This document shows, in pieces, positions 27,160 to 34,897 of a stretch of 64,000 nt of DNA (its first letter is position 1; every line of letters begins with the position of its first letter). The notes beneath the pieces are model-generated. The model was not told where the DNA came from and searched no databases. It saw only the letters and a program-made list of their open reading frames with translations. This DNA comes from Solirubrobacteraceae bacterium (GTDB lineage: Bacteria > Actinomycetota > Thermoleophilia > Solirubrobacterales > Solirubrobacteraceae), in NCBI GenBank assembly GCA_030447785.1, contig JAUJOF010000010.1:15120-79119 (forward strand). Direction: 5' to 3'. The position numbers and the translations under genes were made by a program.

Positions 27160-27255
27160 TTCAAGGCCTGGAGTTCCCTGTGGTGGTCCTCTGCGAGACG
27201 GGCGACCTCGATCGGGAATCTCGAGACGACCAGCTCTATCGGGCGTGGACGCGGT
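27160..27255 (+). pseudogene. Relic of UvrD-type helicase C-terminal domain
   Basis: GLEFPVVVLCETGDLDRESR then DDQLY, preceded one frame over by FK, gives the F-K-G-L-E-F motif of the UvrD C-terminal domain; the following L-Y-V-G-x-T/S-R-A motif is garbled. Only about 30 codons remain. This motif is distinctive, so I trust the family but not any function. Confidence 0.55.
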
Positions 27256-27342
27256 GGTCACGGCGCCGGTGCAACGCCGAGCCCGGCGGCGATTGCCGCT
27301 TCTTTCAGGCCGTCGTCAGCGCCGAGGTGTCGAAGTAGAGGC

Positions 27343-27531
27343 TCAGCGCCGCTGGTCGGCGACGAGATCGGACACGCCGCCGTCCGCCTCGACCCGCGGG
27401 CGCGCAGATCCGCGTGAAGCCTTGGGTGCGCTCACGAGACCCTGACGAACGAGCTCGTCCAGGGGATCGTCAGCATCGATCGCCGACAGGCGGGCGATCG
27501 GGCGCCCGCGCCGGGTGACGAGGATGTTTGG
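27343..27531 (-). pseudogene. Relic of a Phd/YefM-type antitoxin
   Basis: ILVTRRGRPIARLSAIDADD then PLDELVRQGLVSAPKASRG and VSDLVADQRR-stop form the C-terminal two thirds of a typical antitoxin. The N-terminal DNA-binding start (normally about 25 residues) is missing; upstream frame is unrelated. No toxin gene remains next to it. Confidence 0.6.
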
Positions 27532-27609
27532 GGTGAGTCCGCAAGCGCGACGCGACCCTACGGGGCATTCAAGGAGATCGGCCCAGGGTGTGGGCGGCAC
27601 GATGTGGGG

Positions 27610-28294
27610 ATGGACAGCGCGGGGTGGGATCGCCGTTACGCCGGCAGCGAGCTGATCTGGACGGCCGAGGCGAACAGGTTCCTGGTCGCCGAGGCCGAGG
27701 GTCTGGCCGTCGGTCGCGCGCTGGACCTCGCGTGCGGCGAAGGGCGCAACGCGGTCTGGCTGGCCCAGCGCGGCTGGCAGGTGACGGGCGTGGACTTCTC
27801 GCAGGTGGGCTTGGGCAAGGCGGTGCGCTTGGCCGAGCAACGCGGCGTCTCGGTGCAGTGGCTGCGGGCCGACGTCCTCGACTACGTGCCCCCGCCGGCC
27901 ACGTTTGATCTCGTGGCGATCCTCTATCTGCACATCGCCGGCGCGGCGATGCGCGATGTCCTGCGCCGCGCAGCTGCCGCGCTCGCACCAGGCGGCACGC
28001 TCCTCGTCGTGGGGCACGACGCGACCAACATCCAGGAGGGATACGGCGGGCCACAGGACCCGGCGATCCTCATGACGCCCGACGAGATCGCCGAGGCGTT
28101 GGCCGACCTGGAGATCGAGCGCGCAGAGCGTGTTCGCCGACCCGTCCCTTTCAGCGGGCGAGGACGTCTATGCGATCGACGCTCTGGTACGCGCCGTGCA
28201 ACGGCACCGTGGGTCCCCAAGCCCGACCCCGACCGCGAAGCGCCCACCGAAAACGGCCGCCTCCACCCGGTCGCCGGGCGCGTCAGCCCCGTAG
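27610..28294 (+). CDS. SAM-dependent methyltransferase (class I), 3' frameshift
   Basis: About 228 residues in the repaired reading. The SAM-binding motif I is ALDLACGEGRNAVWLAQRG, followed by VTGVDFSQVGL, LRADVLDYVPPPATFDLVAI and LAPGGTLLVVGHD. This is the TehB/UbiE-like subgroup that methylates small molecules. At 28146-28151 (CCCTTT) an extra base shifts the frame; the neighbouring frame continues with SAGEDVYAIDALVRAVQRHR, the normal family end, to a TAG at 28292. As sequenced the reading instead runs to 28506. ATG 27610 is preferred over GTG 27604. Confidence 0.75.
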
Positions 28295-28617
28295 CCCCGT
28301 CCGCCGATCAGAGGTGGGTCCGCAGCGATAATCACCGTCGGGCGCCGCGAAGATCTCCGGCTCGCCGAGGACATCGGCGAGCTGTTCGAGGTCCTCGTTC
28401 CGCCGAGCGGTCTCCTCCTGCGAGCGCCCGCGCAAGCAGACGCGGGGCGGCGAGGTCAGGTCGCGCTTCGGCCGGGGTCCTGGAGTCGGCTGCGCTCCTC
28501 GGGTGACTGTCAGATTCGGGGTGCTCGGCGCGACCTCATGGGTGCGATGGCGACCCTGACCATCTACCTCTCCTCCTGGGCCCGCCGGCGTGCGGGACGC
28601 ACGGCGAAGGTCGCGGC
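28295..28617. other. Gene-poor stretch, possible relic on minus strand
   Basis: On the minus strand about 28440-28325 reads RSQEETARRNEDLEQLADVL then GEPEIFAAPDGDYRC, coding-like but without start or stop context and not recognised. Nothing else is visible. Confidence 0.3.
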
Positions 28618-28994
28618 GTGACGAACGAGCTTCCGCTCAACGCGACGACGATCCCGTTGCACCTGACCGTCGATCCCTACTGGGACTTGCTGACAGCGAT
28701 CGCCTTCGGGCGCGTCGACGACGGCCTGCCCCCGGCGCAGTGCCCGGTCCTCGAGGGGGACGAGCGCATCGGGTTTGTCCTCGACGGACCGAGCACCGGT
28801 CCGCTGATCGGATGCGCCGCTACACCGAGCTGACGCCGTTCAACGCGTGGGCGTGGTTTTGGTTGGGGCGCGCGTGCGCCGACATGGGCACCCCGGGTGA
28901 GGCTCGCAGCGCGTTCGGGCGGGCGCTGGCCTGCGAGGAGGAGGGCTCGTTTGAGACCGACGCCCGCGAGTATCTGAGGGAGCTCTCCTCGTGA
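28618..28994 (+). pseudogene. TPR protein with internal deletion
   Basis: The reading starts at a GTG (VTNELPLNATTIPLHLTVDP YWDLL) and ends early after GFVLDGPSTGPLIG. One frame over, a TPR end begins at once: YTELTPFNAWAWFWLGRACA then DMGTPGEARSAFGRALACEE to a stop at 28994. The broken gene at 33805-34480 shows the same order but has about 100 extra residues between these two parts. So an internal segment has probably been deleted here. The 3' stop overlaps the GTG of the next gene. Confidence 0.55.
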
Positions 28995-29428
28995 GCGACG
29001 CCCAGCGCAACGAGGGCGCGGGCGGCTGCCTGGGGTGGGTGGCGGTGGCGGTCGTCCTGGCGCTCGTCGTGGGCGCCGTCATCTCGGTCGCCGCGCTCGT
29101 CGACCCCTTCTCGTGGATGCCGCCGGTCGGGGAGGTGTGGGCCGACTGCGACGACGCCTTGGCCACCGACCGCGACGAGTGCGCGCTCGAGAACCGGTTC
29201 CCGGGCTTCTGGATCCACGCGATCGTCAACCTGGTGTACGCGGCGGGCGGACTCGGGCTCCTAATGGCGTTCTTGGGGCGCGTCGCCGACCTGCGCGAGA
29301 AGCGCGTCGCGCGGTTCTCGAGCGCCGCTGCGGCGGCGGAGCATCGCTCCGGGGTGGACGAGGCGATGGGCTGCGGGGTCGCGCTCGCGGCCGTCGCTCT
29401 GCTGCCGATCGTCGTGGCGATCGCGTAG
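28991..29428 (+). CDS. Small membrane protein
   Basis: 145 residues with three hydrophobic segments (LGWVAVAVVLALVVGAVISV; HAIVNLVYAAGGLGLLMAF; VALAAVALLPIVVAI). Between TM1 and TM2 lies a Cys-containing external loop (WADCDDALATDRDECALEN). The GTG start overlaps the preceding stop. No family recognised; the middle is similar in style to other Solirubrobacter-type membrane proteins. Confidence 0.6.
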   Translation: MSDAQRNEGAGGCLGWVAVAVVLALVVGAVISVAALVDPFSWMPPVGEVWADCDDALATDRDECALENRFPGFWIHAIVNLVYAAGGLGLLMAFLGRVADLREKRVARFSSAAAAAEHRSGVDEAMGCGVALAAVALLPIVVAIA

Positions 29429-29434
29429 GGCGCG

Positions 29435-30181
29435 ATGGCTGGGGACGAGGCCGACAGGACAGATCCTGACGTGCGCGCCGCGGCGCGCGTGCGGGCCTTC
29501 GAGCAGGGCCAGCGGCGCACGAGGACGGCGGCGGGCGTGCTGCTCGGCGGGGCCGCCGGCGTGTCGCCGTTGGTCGCCGCGCCGCTCACCGGGGATCCGG
29601 GAGCGACGGTCGGCGCGGTCGTCGGCGCGCTGCTGCTCGCCGGCTGCGCGGCCGCGGTGTGGCCCTGGGCTTGGTCGACGCAGGAGCGCCGCCACCACGA
29701 GCTCACAGCCATCTGGGCGCAAGCGCGCGGGGACACCGACACGAGCGTTCCCTGGGACCGCTACGCCGCGTGGGCGGACGCGGACCGCGGGGAACGCTAC
29801 GCCGCGTGGGCGGACGCGGACGGCGACCATGTCGAGTTGGTCCTTGTTCGATTGGCCGGAATCACCGACGACCCGTCGCCGCTGAGCGCCGAAGTCGTGC
29901 GGCGGATCGACCCCGACGACGTCGCGGGGGCCGCGAGCGCGATGGAGCAGCTGCGCGAGCGCGCGACGGCCATGGAGACGCGCGCCCGCGAGCAATACCT
30001 GGAGGCTCGGTCGGCCGCCGAGCGCCGTGCCCACGAGGAGGCGCTTCGCCATGTGGACGCCGCGGCCGACGAGCACCACCGACAGGCCGAGGAGCAGATG
30101 CGCCACGAGCTCGCCGCCGAAGAGGCCGCCGAGCGCCGGGGGCAGGCCACCGCGCTGGCGCGGGCGCTGAGGCGGCGGTGA
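29435..30181 (+). CDS. Membrane-anchored coiled-coil protein with internal repeat
   Basis: 248 residues. Two hydrophobic segments lie at about residues 35-75 (AGVLLGGAAGVSPLVAAPL; VVGALLLAGCAAAVWPWAW). The C-terminal third is a long charged helix (EQLRERATAMETRAREQYLE; HRQAEEQMRHELAAEEAAER). In between a 12-residue unit containing RYAAWADAD occurs twice. Function unknown. It follows the small membrane protein by 6 bases. Confidence 0.6.
   Translation: MAGDEADRTDPDVRAAARVRAFEQGQRRTRTAAGVLLGGAAGVSPLVAAPLTGDPGATVGAVVGALLLAGCAAAVWPWAWSTQERRHHELTAIWAQARGDTDTSVPWDRYAAWADADRGERYAAWADADGDHVELVLVRLAGITDDPSPLSAEVVRRIDPDDVAGAASAMEQLRERATAMETRAREQYLEARSAAERRAHEEALRHVDAAADEHHRQAEEQMRHELAAEEAAERRGQATALARALRRR
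29759..29821 (+). repeat. Two copies of a 27-bp repeat (36-bp period)
   Basis: The same 27 bases occur at 29759-29785 and 29795-29821, separated by 9 bases. In frame this doubles RYAAWADAD without shifting the reading frame of the membrane-anchored protein. Confidence 0.85.
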
Positions 30182-30263
30182 GTGTCATGGTCGCGCCTTC
30201 GCGCGACCTCGTAGAAGGGGGGATCTCGACGCCGCGAGCCGGAGCGTCCGCAGGGCCCACGCC

Positions 30264-30291
30264 GGTAGTACCGGCGCTACCACCTGGGTAG
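30264..30291. promoter_or_regulatory. GGTAG repeats, probable operator of MazEF-type operon
   Basis: GGTAG (30264) and CTACC (30277) form an inverted pair with an 8-base spacer; a third GGTAG follows at 30287. TAGCAT at 30289-30294 could be a -10 element, which would put the transcript start at the ATG at 30302. Autoregulation by the antitoxin is inferred. Confidence 0.4.
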
Positions 30292-30301
30292 CATAAAGCT
30301 G

Positions 30302-30532
30302 ATGAAGGTCAGCGTCAGCCTGTCTGAAGAAGATGTCGCGCTGCTTGATCAGTACGCGCGCGCGTCCGGCCTACGGTCCCGCTCGGCGGCCGTCCAGCAT
30401 GCCATTGCCCTGTTGCGCCACGCCGATCTGGAGCAGGACTATGCCGCGGCCTGGCAGGATTGGGAGTCCTCGGGCGAGCGAGCAGCGTGGGAGGCCACGG
30501 TCGGCGACGGGCTGGCGGATGCGCCGCGGTGA
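30302..30532 (+). CDS. Antitoxin, ribbon-helix-helix (MazE-like)
   Basis: 76 residues. [20 protein letters not shown] and [18 protein letters not shown] form the ribbon-helix-helix; the tail ([20 protein letters not shown]) is the toxin-binding part, of the type found with MazF toxins in mycobacteria. Its last 14 bases overlap the toxin gene. Confidence 0.88.
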   Translation: MKVSVSLSEEDVALLDQYARASGLRSRSAAVQHAIALLRHADLEQDYAAAWQDWESSGERAAWEATVGDGLADAPR

Positions 30533-30866
30533 GGTGCGGCTGACCGACCTCGAGCCGGCACGCGGCAGCGAGGCGAACAAGCGCCGGCCCGCGATCATCG
30601 TCAGCAACGATCGCGCCAACGCAGCTGCGTCCCGTCTGGGAAGAGGCGTGGTCACCGTGGTTCCGGTCACGAGCAACATCACACGCGTCTTCCCCTTCCA
30701 GGTCTTGCTGCCGGCGGAGTCCGCCGGGCTTCGGGTCGACTCCAAGGCGCAATGCGAGCAGGTCCGGGCCGTGTCGGTAGAGCGTCTCGGGCGGGCCCTG
30801 GGCCAGGTGCCCGCTCCACTCATGGGCGAGATGGACGCCGCCCTGCGCCTGCACCTGCAGCTGTAG
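30519..30866 (+). CDS. mazF: MazF-type endoribonuclease toxin
   Basis: 115 residues starting at an ATG at 30519 within the antitoxin end. The PemK/MazF fold is clear: [31 protein letters not shown] (catalytic Arg region), [19 protein letters not shown] and [16 protein letters not shown]. It cleaves mRNA at short sequences. The gene pair is intact. Confidence 0.9.
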   Translation: MRRGEVRLTDLEPARGSEANKRRPAIIVSNDRANAAASRLGRGVVTVVPVTSNITRVFPFQVLLPAESAGLRVDSKAQCEQVRAVSVERLGRALGQVPAPLMGEMDAALRLHLQL

Positions 30867-30912
30867 TCGCCGGCGGGCGGCCACCGGCTGCCTGCTCCCA
30901 GGGTCGTGCCGG

Positions 30913-31203
30913 TCAGACGGCGCGCCCCTGCCAGCGCCGGTAGGCAGCCACGACGAGCCCGAGCTCGCTGCCTGGCGGGAACGCAAGGTCGGCGAGGGCA
31001 ACCTCGTATGCCTCGCCGTCGCGCGTAAGGTGAGCGAGCAGGCCGGTGCGCACGTCCGGGCCGGCGTCGACTCTCATGACCTCGACGTCGATACCCGCAA
31101 TCCGTGCGGGCTCGCCATGCTCAAGGGCTTCCTCTGCACCGACGAGGAAGCCGGAGAGCTGCTCTTCGTCGTCGTACGCATCGAGCGTGAGCTCTTCGAT
31201 CAC
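30913..31203 (-). CDS. Conserved hypothetical protein
   Basis: 96 residues, MIEELTLDAYDDEEQLSGFL then EALEHGEPARIAGIDVEVM, ending in a FPPGSELGLVVAAYRRW segment. Small acidic proteins with this ending are found in actinobacterial genomes, in my memory without known function. The start ATG at 31203 is plausible. It is convergent with the MazF gene. Confidence 0.6.
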   Translation of the reverse strand: MIEELTLDAYDDEEQLSGFLVGAEEALEHGEPARIAGIDVEVMRVDAGPDVRTGLLAHLTRDGEAYEVALADLAFPPGSELGLVVAAYRRWQGRAV

Positions 31204-31227
31204 CGCGTCCCGGCGTCGTCACCACCG

Positions 31228-31447
31228 CTATGAGGCGCTCTGCGCCATGTCGGCCGACTCCTGCTCCACCGCTTCGGGGCTCAGCCACATGACCTCCCAC
31301 AGGTGGCCGTCGAGGTCCTGGAAGCTCCGGCCGTACATGAAGCCGTGGTCCATCGGCTCGTTGGCGGGCGCGGCGCCGGCGGCCAGCGCGGCGTCGGCGG
31401 CCAGCGCGGCGTCGGCGAGGGCGTCGACGCCCTCGCGGCTCTCCGGC
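31228..31447 (-). pseudogene. C-terminal fragment of a VOC-family protein
   Basis: SREGVDALADAALAADAALA then PANEPMDHGFMYGRSFQDLD and GHLWEVMWLSPEAV is the second half of a glyoxalase/bleomycin-resistance-type VOC protein. The first half (about 70 residues) is absent. An exact 18-base tandem duplication (31381-31416) doubles ADAALA. The fragment is transcribed away from the sigma-factor gene. Confidence 0.65.
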
Positions 31448-31527
31448 CGAGACGCCGGTGGTCTCGCGGGTAGAGACCGACCCTCCTCGGCGAACTCATC
31501 GGTCGCCCTGTCAGATCCTCGCGGCCG

Positions 31528-32208
31528 GTGGCGACCTCCAACCAGATGCTCCCCGCCTCCGACCAAGCCCTGCTGCTGGCCTACGCGGCGGCCCGCGCCC
31601 GCGGCGACCAGGCCGCCGCCGCGCAGGCCTGGCAGGACCTCGCGGTCAACGCCTTCGACCGCGTCCAGCAGATCGTCAAGGCCTTTCGCTTCTCGCCGGG
31701 CGGGCCGAAGCTGCCCGAGGAGGAGTGGGGAAGCGCGGCGACCGAGGCCTACCTGCGCGTCGTCGCGATGGGCGCGAGGTTCGAGCAGCGCGAGACCGGG
31801 GCGTTCTACGCGGCCCTCGCGACCTGCGTCCAGAACGCGTGCCGGGACTTCGGTCGCAAGGAGCTGCGCCACGACAGGCGCGCCGCCGGCAGCCTCGACA
31901 CCACCTTCGACCGCGACGGCGAGGCCGGGCCCTACGACGCCGCGCTGGCCGGCCACGACGCACGGCTGCGGGAGCGCAGCCGCGAGGCCGTCGAGGCCGA
32001 GCGCGACCGGCTGGAGGCCGAGCAGCTGGTGGCCTGGGGCATCACACAGATCGCCAACGCCACCTACCGCGAGGTGCTCGAGCTCACCTACGGTGACAAG
32101 CTGGCGGGCGACGAGATCGCCCAGCGGCTGAACGTCACCAGCGACAACGTCTACCAACGCCGCCGACGCGGCATCAAGGAACTGGAGAGGGTCCTCCGTG
32201 GCCTCTGA
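31528..32208 (+). CDS. ECF-like sigma-70 factor
   Basis: 226 residues. Region 2-like helices lie at about residues 35-115 (LAVNAFDRVQQIVKAFRF; YLRVVAMGARFEQRETGAFY). Region 4 is clear at the end (YREVLELTYGDKLAGDEIAQ, RLNVTSDNVYQRRRRGIKEL). A charged linker separates them. The start is a GTG at 31528; an ATG six codons later also fits. The last 11 bases overlap the next gene, so sigma factor and partner are cotranslated. Confidence 0.75.
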   Translation: MATSNQMLPASDQALLLAYAAARARGDQAAAAQAWQDLAVNAFDRVQQIVKAFRFSPGGPKLPEEEWGSAATEAYLRVVAMGARFEQRETGAFYAALATCVQNACRDFGRKELRHDRRAAGSLDTTFDRDGEAGPYDAALAGHDARLRERSREAVEAERDRLEAEQLVAWGITQIANATYREVLELTYGDKLAGDEIAQRLNVTSDNVYQRRRRGIKELERVLRGL

Positions 32209-32849
32209 TCTTGACCGCACCCTGAGCCAGTTCATCGACGCGTGGAACGCGGGCCGGCGCCCCGACGTCGACGAGCACCTCGCCCGCGTGCCCGAGGCCC
32301 AGCGCGAGGAGCTGGCCGGCGAGCTCATGGCCTTCCTGCGCTTCGCGCCCACGCCGTCCTACAGCGAGGCCGCGCTGCGCGAGATCCGCGCCGAGCCGGC
32401 CGTCGCCCAGGCGCTGGGGACCGCCGGCGAGCGCTCCGGGCTGCTGCCCGTGCTCCTGCGCCGCCTGCGTGAGCGCCTCGGGGTGAGCGCCGGGCAGCTC
32501 GCCGGGGAGCTCGTGCGCGATCTCGGGATGGCCGAGGAGGCCGGGGCGAAAACCGCGACGTACCTGGAGCGCTGGGAGCGCGGCGAGCTGGCCTCGGCGC
32601 GCGTCTCGCGCCGGGTCTTCGAGGGGCTCGCGCGCGTGCTGGGCGTGCCGCGCACCGAGCTGGAGGGCGCAGCCGACATCGGCGGGTGGGCCACCGCCCC
32701 GGTCTTCCGGGCCGAGGGCGACGCCGCCCAGACCGCCGCGCCCTACCTCGAGCTGCTCGCCGACGCCCTGGAGACTCCCGGCGAGGCCGGAGACTCCCGG
32801 CGAGGCCGGGCGCGACGAGGTCGACGACCTCTTCCTCGGGGGCCGTTAG
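32198..32849 (+). CDS. Sigma-factor partner with HTH domain (3' end frameshifted)
   Basis: About 210 residues in the repaired reading. The N-terminus (LSQFIDAWNAGRRPDVDEHL; YSEAALREIRAEPAV) is helical. The middle (RLRERLGVSAGQLAGELVRD; SRRVFEGLARVLGVPRTELE) resembles a Cro/CI-like HTH. Near the end an exact 19-base tandem duplication at 32771-32808 shifts the frame. Removing one copy restores a smooth end, GEAGRDEVDDLFLGG-stop at 32847. As sequenced the product would run to 33028 with an Arg-rich tail. Its GTG start lies inside the sigma gene, so it is likely a regulator or anti-sigma of that factor. Confidence 0.65.
32771..32808 (+). repeat. 19-bp perfect tandem duplication
   Basis: The same 19 bases (gagactcccggcgaggccg) occur twice in direct contact. 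Since 19 is not a multiple of 3 the C-terminal reading of the HTH partner is changed. Confidence 0.95.
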
Positions 32850-32915
32850 GGGTGCCGGAGGCGGCCAGGTGGCCGCGGGAGGCGGGCCCCCAGGTCGCGA
32901 TAGCGACACATGCTC

Positions 32916-33698
32916 CTAGCCCGCGGGCAGCAGCTCGGCGATCCCGAGCTCCTCGAGCATGGCTGCGGCATCCTCCACGCGCCAGGCGATCCGGTGGGCG
33001 AAGCGCTCGAGGCCGATGGTGCCGGTGACGAGGTCGCCGAAGGCGGTGTCGCGCATGGTCACCGGCACCCGCGGCAGGTGGCCGGCGACGCGCGCGAGCT
33101 CGTCGTCGACGGCGTCGAGGCCGAGCCCGGCGGCCAGCGCGACGTGGGCCTGCTCGGCGATCGCGGCATCGATCTCCGCGAGGCAGACCTCGTCGGTCTC
33201 CACCCGCGCCGTGGCGAAGGCGTACCGCGCGGCCTGCGCGCTGACGCCGAAGGCGCACGCGAACGCGACCACGTCGCGCAGCTCCAGGCTCGCGCCCACC
33301 CGCTCGCGGCCCCATGCCATCACCGCCTGCCGGGGCATCAGCAGCTCCGCCGCGAAGGCGTTGGCCGACACCTCCACCGGATCGTGGCCGTAGCCGAGGA
33401 ACGCCTCGGGGCGGTCCACCGTCGAGCCGTGGCCCATCCGCAGGTGCCCGAACTCATGAGCCAGCGTGAAGCGCTGGCGGGCCGGCGCGTGGGCGCCGTT
33501 GACGAACAGCAGCGGCAGCCCGGGCCGGTCGATGAAGGCGCCGGCGACACCGGGATCGAGGTCGAGGACCAGCACGTGGGCGCCCGCGCCGCGCTCGATC
33601 GCCGTCAGCAGGTCGCGTATCGGACCGGTGCCCAGGTTCAGGTCGGCACGGGCCGTCCGCGCGCGCTTGGCGCCGCGATGGGTGTGCTCGCTGGGCAC
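32916..33698 (-). CDS. ImmA/IrrE-family metallopeptidase
   Basis: 260 residues. The zinc motif is FTLAHEFGHLRMGH (HExxH plus a downstream His), and SANAFAAELLMPRQAVMAW supplies the third ligand Glu, exactly as in ImmA/IrrE. The C-terminal 110 residues are a helical domain not present in the minimal family. ImmA/IrrE peptidases cleave HTH repressors to switch on mobile elements or DNA-damage genes. It converges on the sigma factor/HTH pair, 67 bases from the HTH gene's repaired stop. Confidence 0.88.
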   Translation of the reverse strand: MPSEHTHRGAKRARTARADLNLGTGPIRDLLTAIERGAGAHVLVLDLDPGVAGAFIDRPGLPLLFVNGAHAPARQRFTLAHEFGHLRMGHGSTVDRPEAFLGYGHDPVEVSANAFAAELLMPRQAVMAWGRERVGASLELRDVVAFACAFGVSAQAARYAFATARVETDEVCLAEIDAAIAEQAHVALAAGLGLDAVDDELARVAGHLPRVPVTMRDTAFGDLVTGTIGLERFAHRIAWRVEDAAAMLEELGIAELLPAG

Positions 33699-33804
33699 GC
33701 CGCGAGTATCGGCAATGGCGGATCGCCCGTAAAGCGACCCCCGTCAGATCGGCGCGCCGGCGACGACCTCCCGTCGTGCCCGCGATCACCCGCCGCCCGC
33801 TGCG

Positions 33805-34480
33805 CTCTCCCACGACGCGCAGCGCGACCTGCTCGTCGCCTGTGAGTACGGCGCCGTGCCCCAGCCCGCGCTGGAGGGCCACAGCGCGGGCATCACATGC
33901 TGGCTGAGCTTCCTGCTGCGCCGCCCCCCGGCGGCACCGTCAACGGCTTCGTGCTCGACGGGCTGGGCGAGATCGACGTCGACGAGCACCACCCGAGCCT
34001 GTGGGAGGGTCCGCGCTTCGCCGTCCCCGTGCTCGGGCTGAGCGGGGCGAGCGTCGCCGAGATCGTCCTGCGCGCCCGCACCACGTTCGGCGGGGCGTCG
34101 ACGCCCGATGTCGCGGCGGCGCGGGCTGCCCGCCGCCACGCCCGCGCGGGCGAGCACGTCGACGCCGAGCGCGAACTGCGCGCCGCGCTGGGCTGCGGCG
34201 ACCTGCGCGCGCACCTGACCCTCCCGGGTGCCTGTGCGCCCAGGGCCGCTACGCCGAGGCCTACGACCACGCCCGCATCTACACGCAGCTCGCGCCGCGC
34301 GACTCGTGGGGCTTCGCGTGGCAGGGGCGCGCGGCGCTGGAGCTGGGCGACGAGCGCGAGGCCACGATCGCCCTGCGCCGCGCCGTGCGTCTGGAGCGTG
34401 CGGGCAGCCACGCCACGCCGGCGGGCAGGGTGCTGCGGGCGATGGGCGGGGTCGGGCGTGGGGGAGCACGGTGGGCGCGA
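33805..34480 (+). pseudogene. TPR protein with two frameshifts
   Basis: Three frame segments join into one protein: QRDLLVACEYGAVPQPALEG... FLLRR; then GGTVNGFVLDGLGEIDVDEH, GPRFAVPVLGLSGASVAEIV and ELRAALGCGDLRAHLTL; then CLCAQGRYAEAYDHARIYTQ and LELGDEREATIALRRAVRLE. A C is missing from the run at 33924-33929 and one base near 34226. The order (GFVLDG domain followed by TPR) is the same as in the shortened gene at 28618. The exact end is unclear. Confidence 0.55.
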
Positions 34481-34489
34481 GCAGTGCGA

Positions 34490-34897
34490 CTACAGCGACG
34501 TGTCGACGTAGACCTTGGCGAGCCGCTTGGGCGCGCGCGCGAGCCACGCCTCGACGATCACCTCGTGGAGGTCATCGAGGGCGATCTGGTCCAGGCGCAC
34601 GAGGATCGCCGGGTAGCCGTCGAAGTGCGGCGTGGTGAAGAACACCGCTGGGTCATCGGCGGTGAGCGCCTCCTTCGCGCCGAGATGCTCCACACGGGCA
34701 CCGAGGATCGGTCCGTCGGGCGCGCCGTTGCCAAGCGCTTCGAGATCCGCTGCGCGAAGCGGGCGCTCCCAGACGAACAGCTTGTCGTGCACCCGCCACT
34801 GGCGCAGGTCGCGCGAGAGCCGCTCGGTCGTCTCGGGCAGCTCGAGGGCCATGCGACGCACGTCCTCCCAGGTGGTACCCGGGCGGCGCAGCATCAT
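34490..34897 (-). CDS. MmcQ/YjbR-family DNA-binding protein
   Basis: 135 residues. WEDVRRMALELPETTERLSR, WRVHDKLFVWERPL, AVFFTTPHFDGYPAILVRLD and IVEAWLARAPKRL are all typical of MmcQ/YjbR (CyaY-like fold, double wing DNA-binding). The start ATG at 34897 overlaps the stop of the upstream winged-helix gene (ATGA), so the two are cotranslated. Confidence 0.88.
   Translation of the reverse strand: MMLRRPGTTWEDVRRMALELPETTERLSRDLRQWRVHDKLFVWERPLRAADLEALGNGAPDGPILGARVEHLGAKEALTADDPAVFFTTPHFDGYPAILVRLDQIALDDLHEVIVEAWLARAPKRLAKVYVDTSL

Noticed and set aside
30241-30301. tRNA-like fold from the GGTAG repeats
   Set aside because: No anticodon arm or CCA-like end; the repeats fit a toxin-antitoxin operator better.
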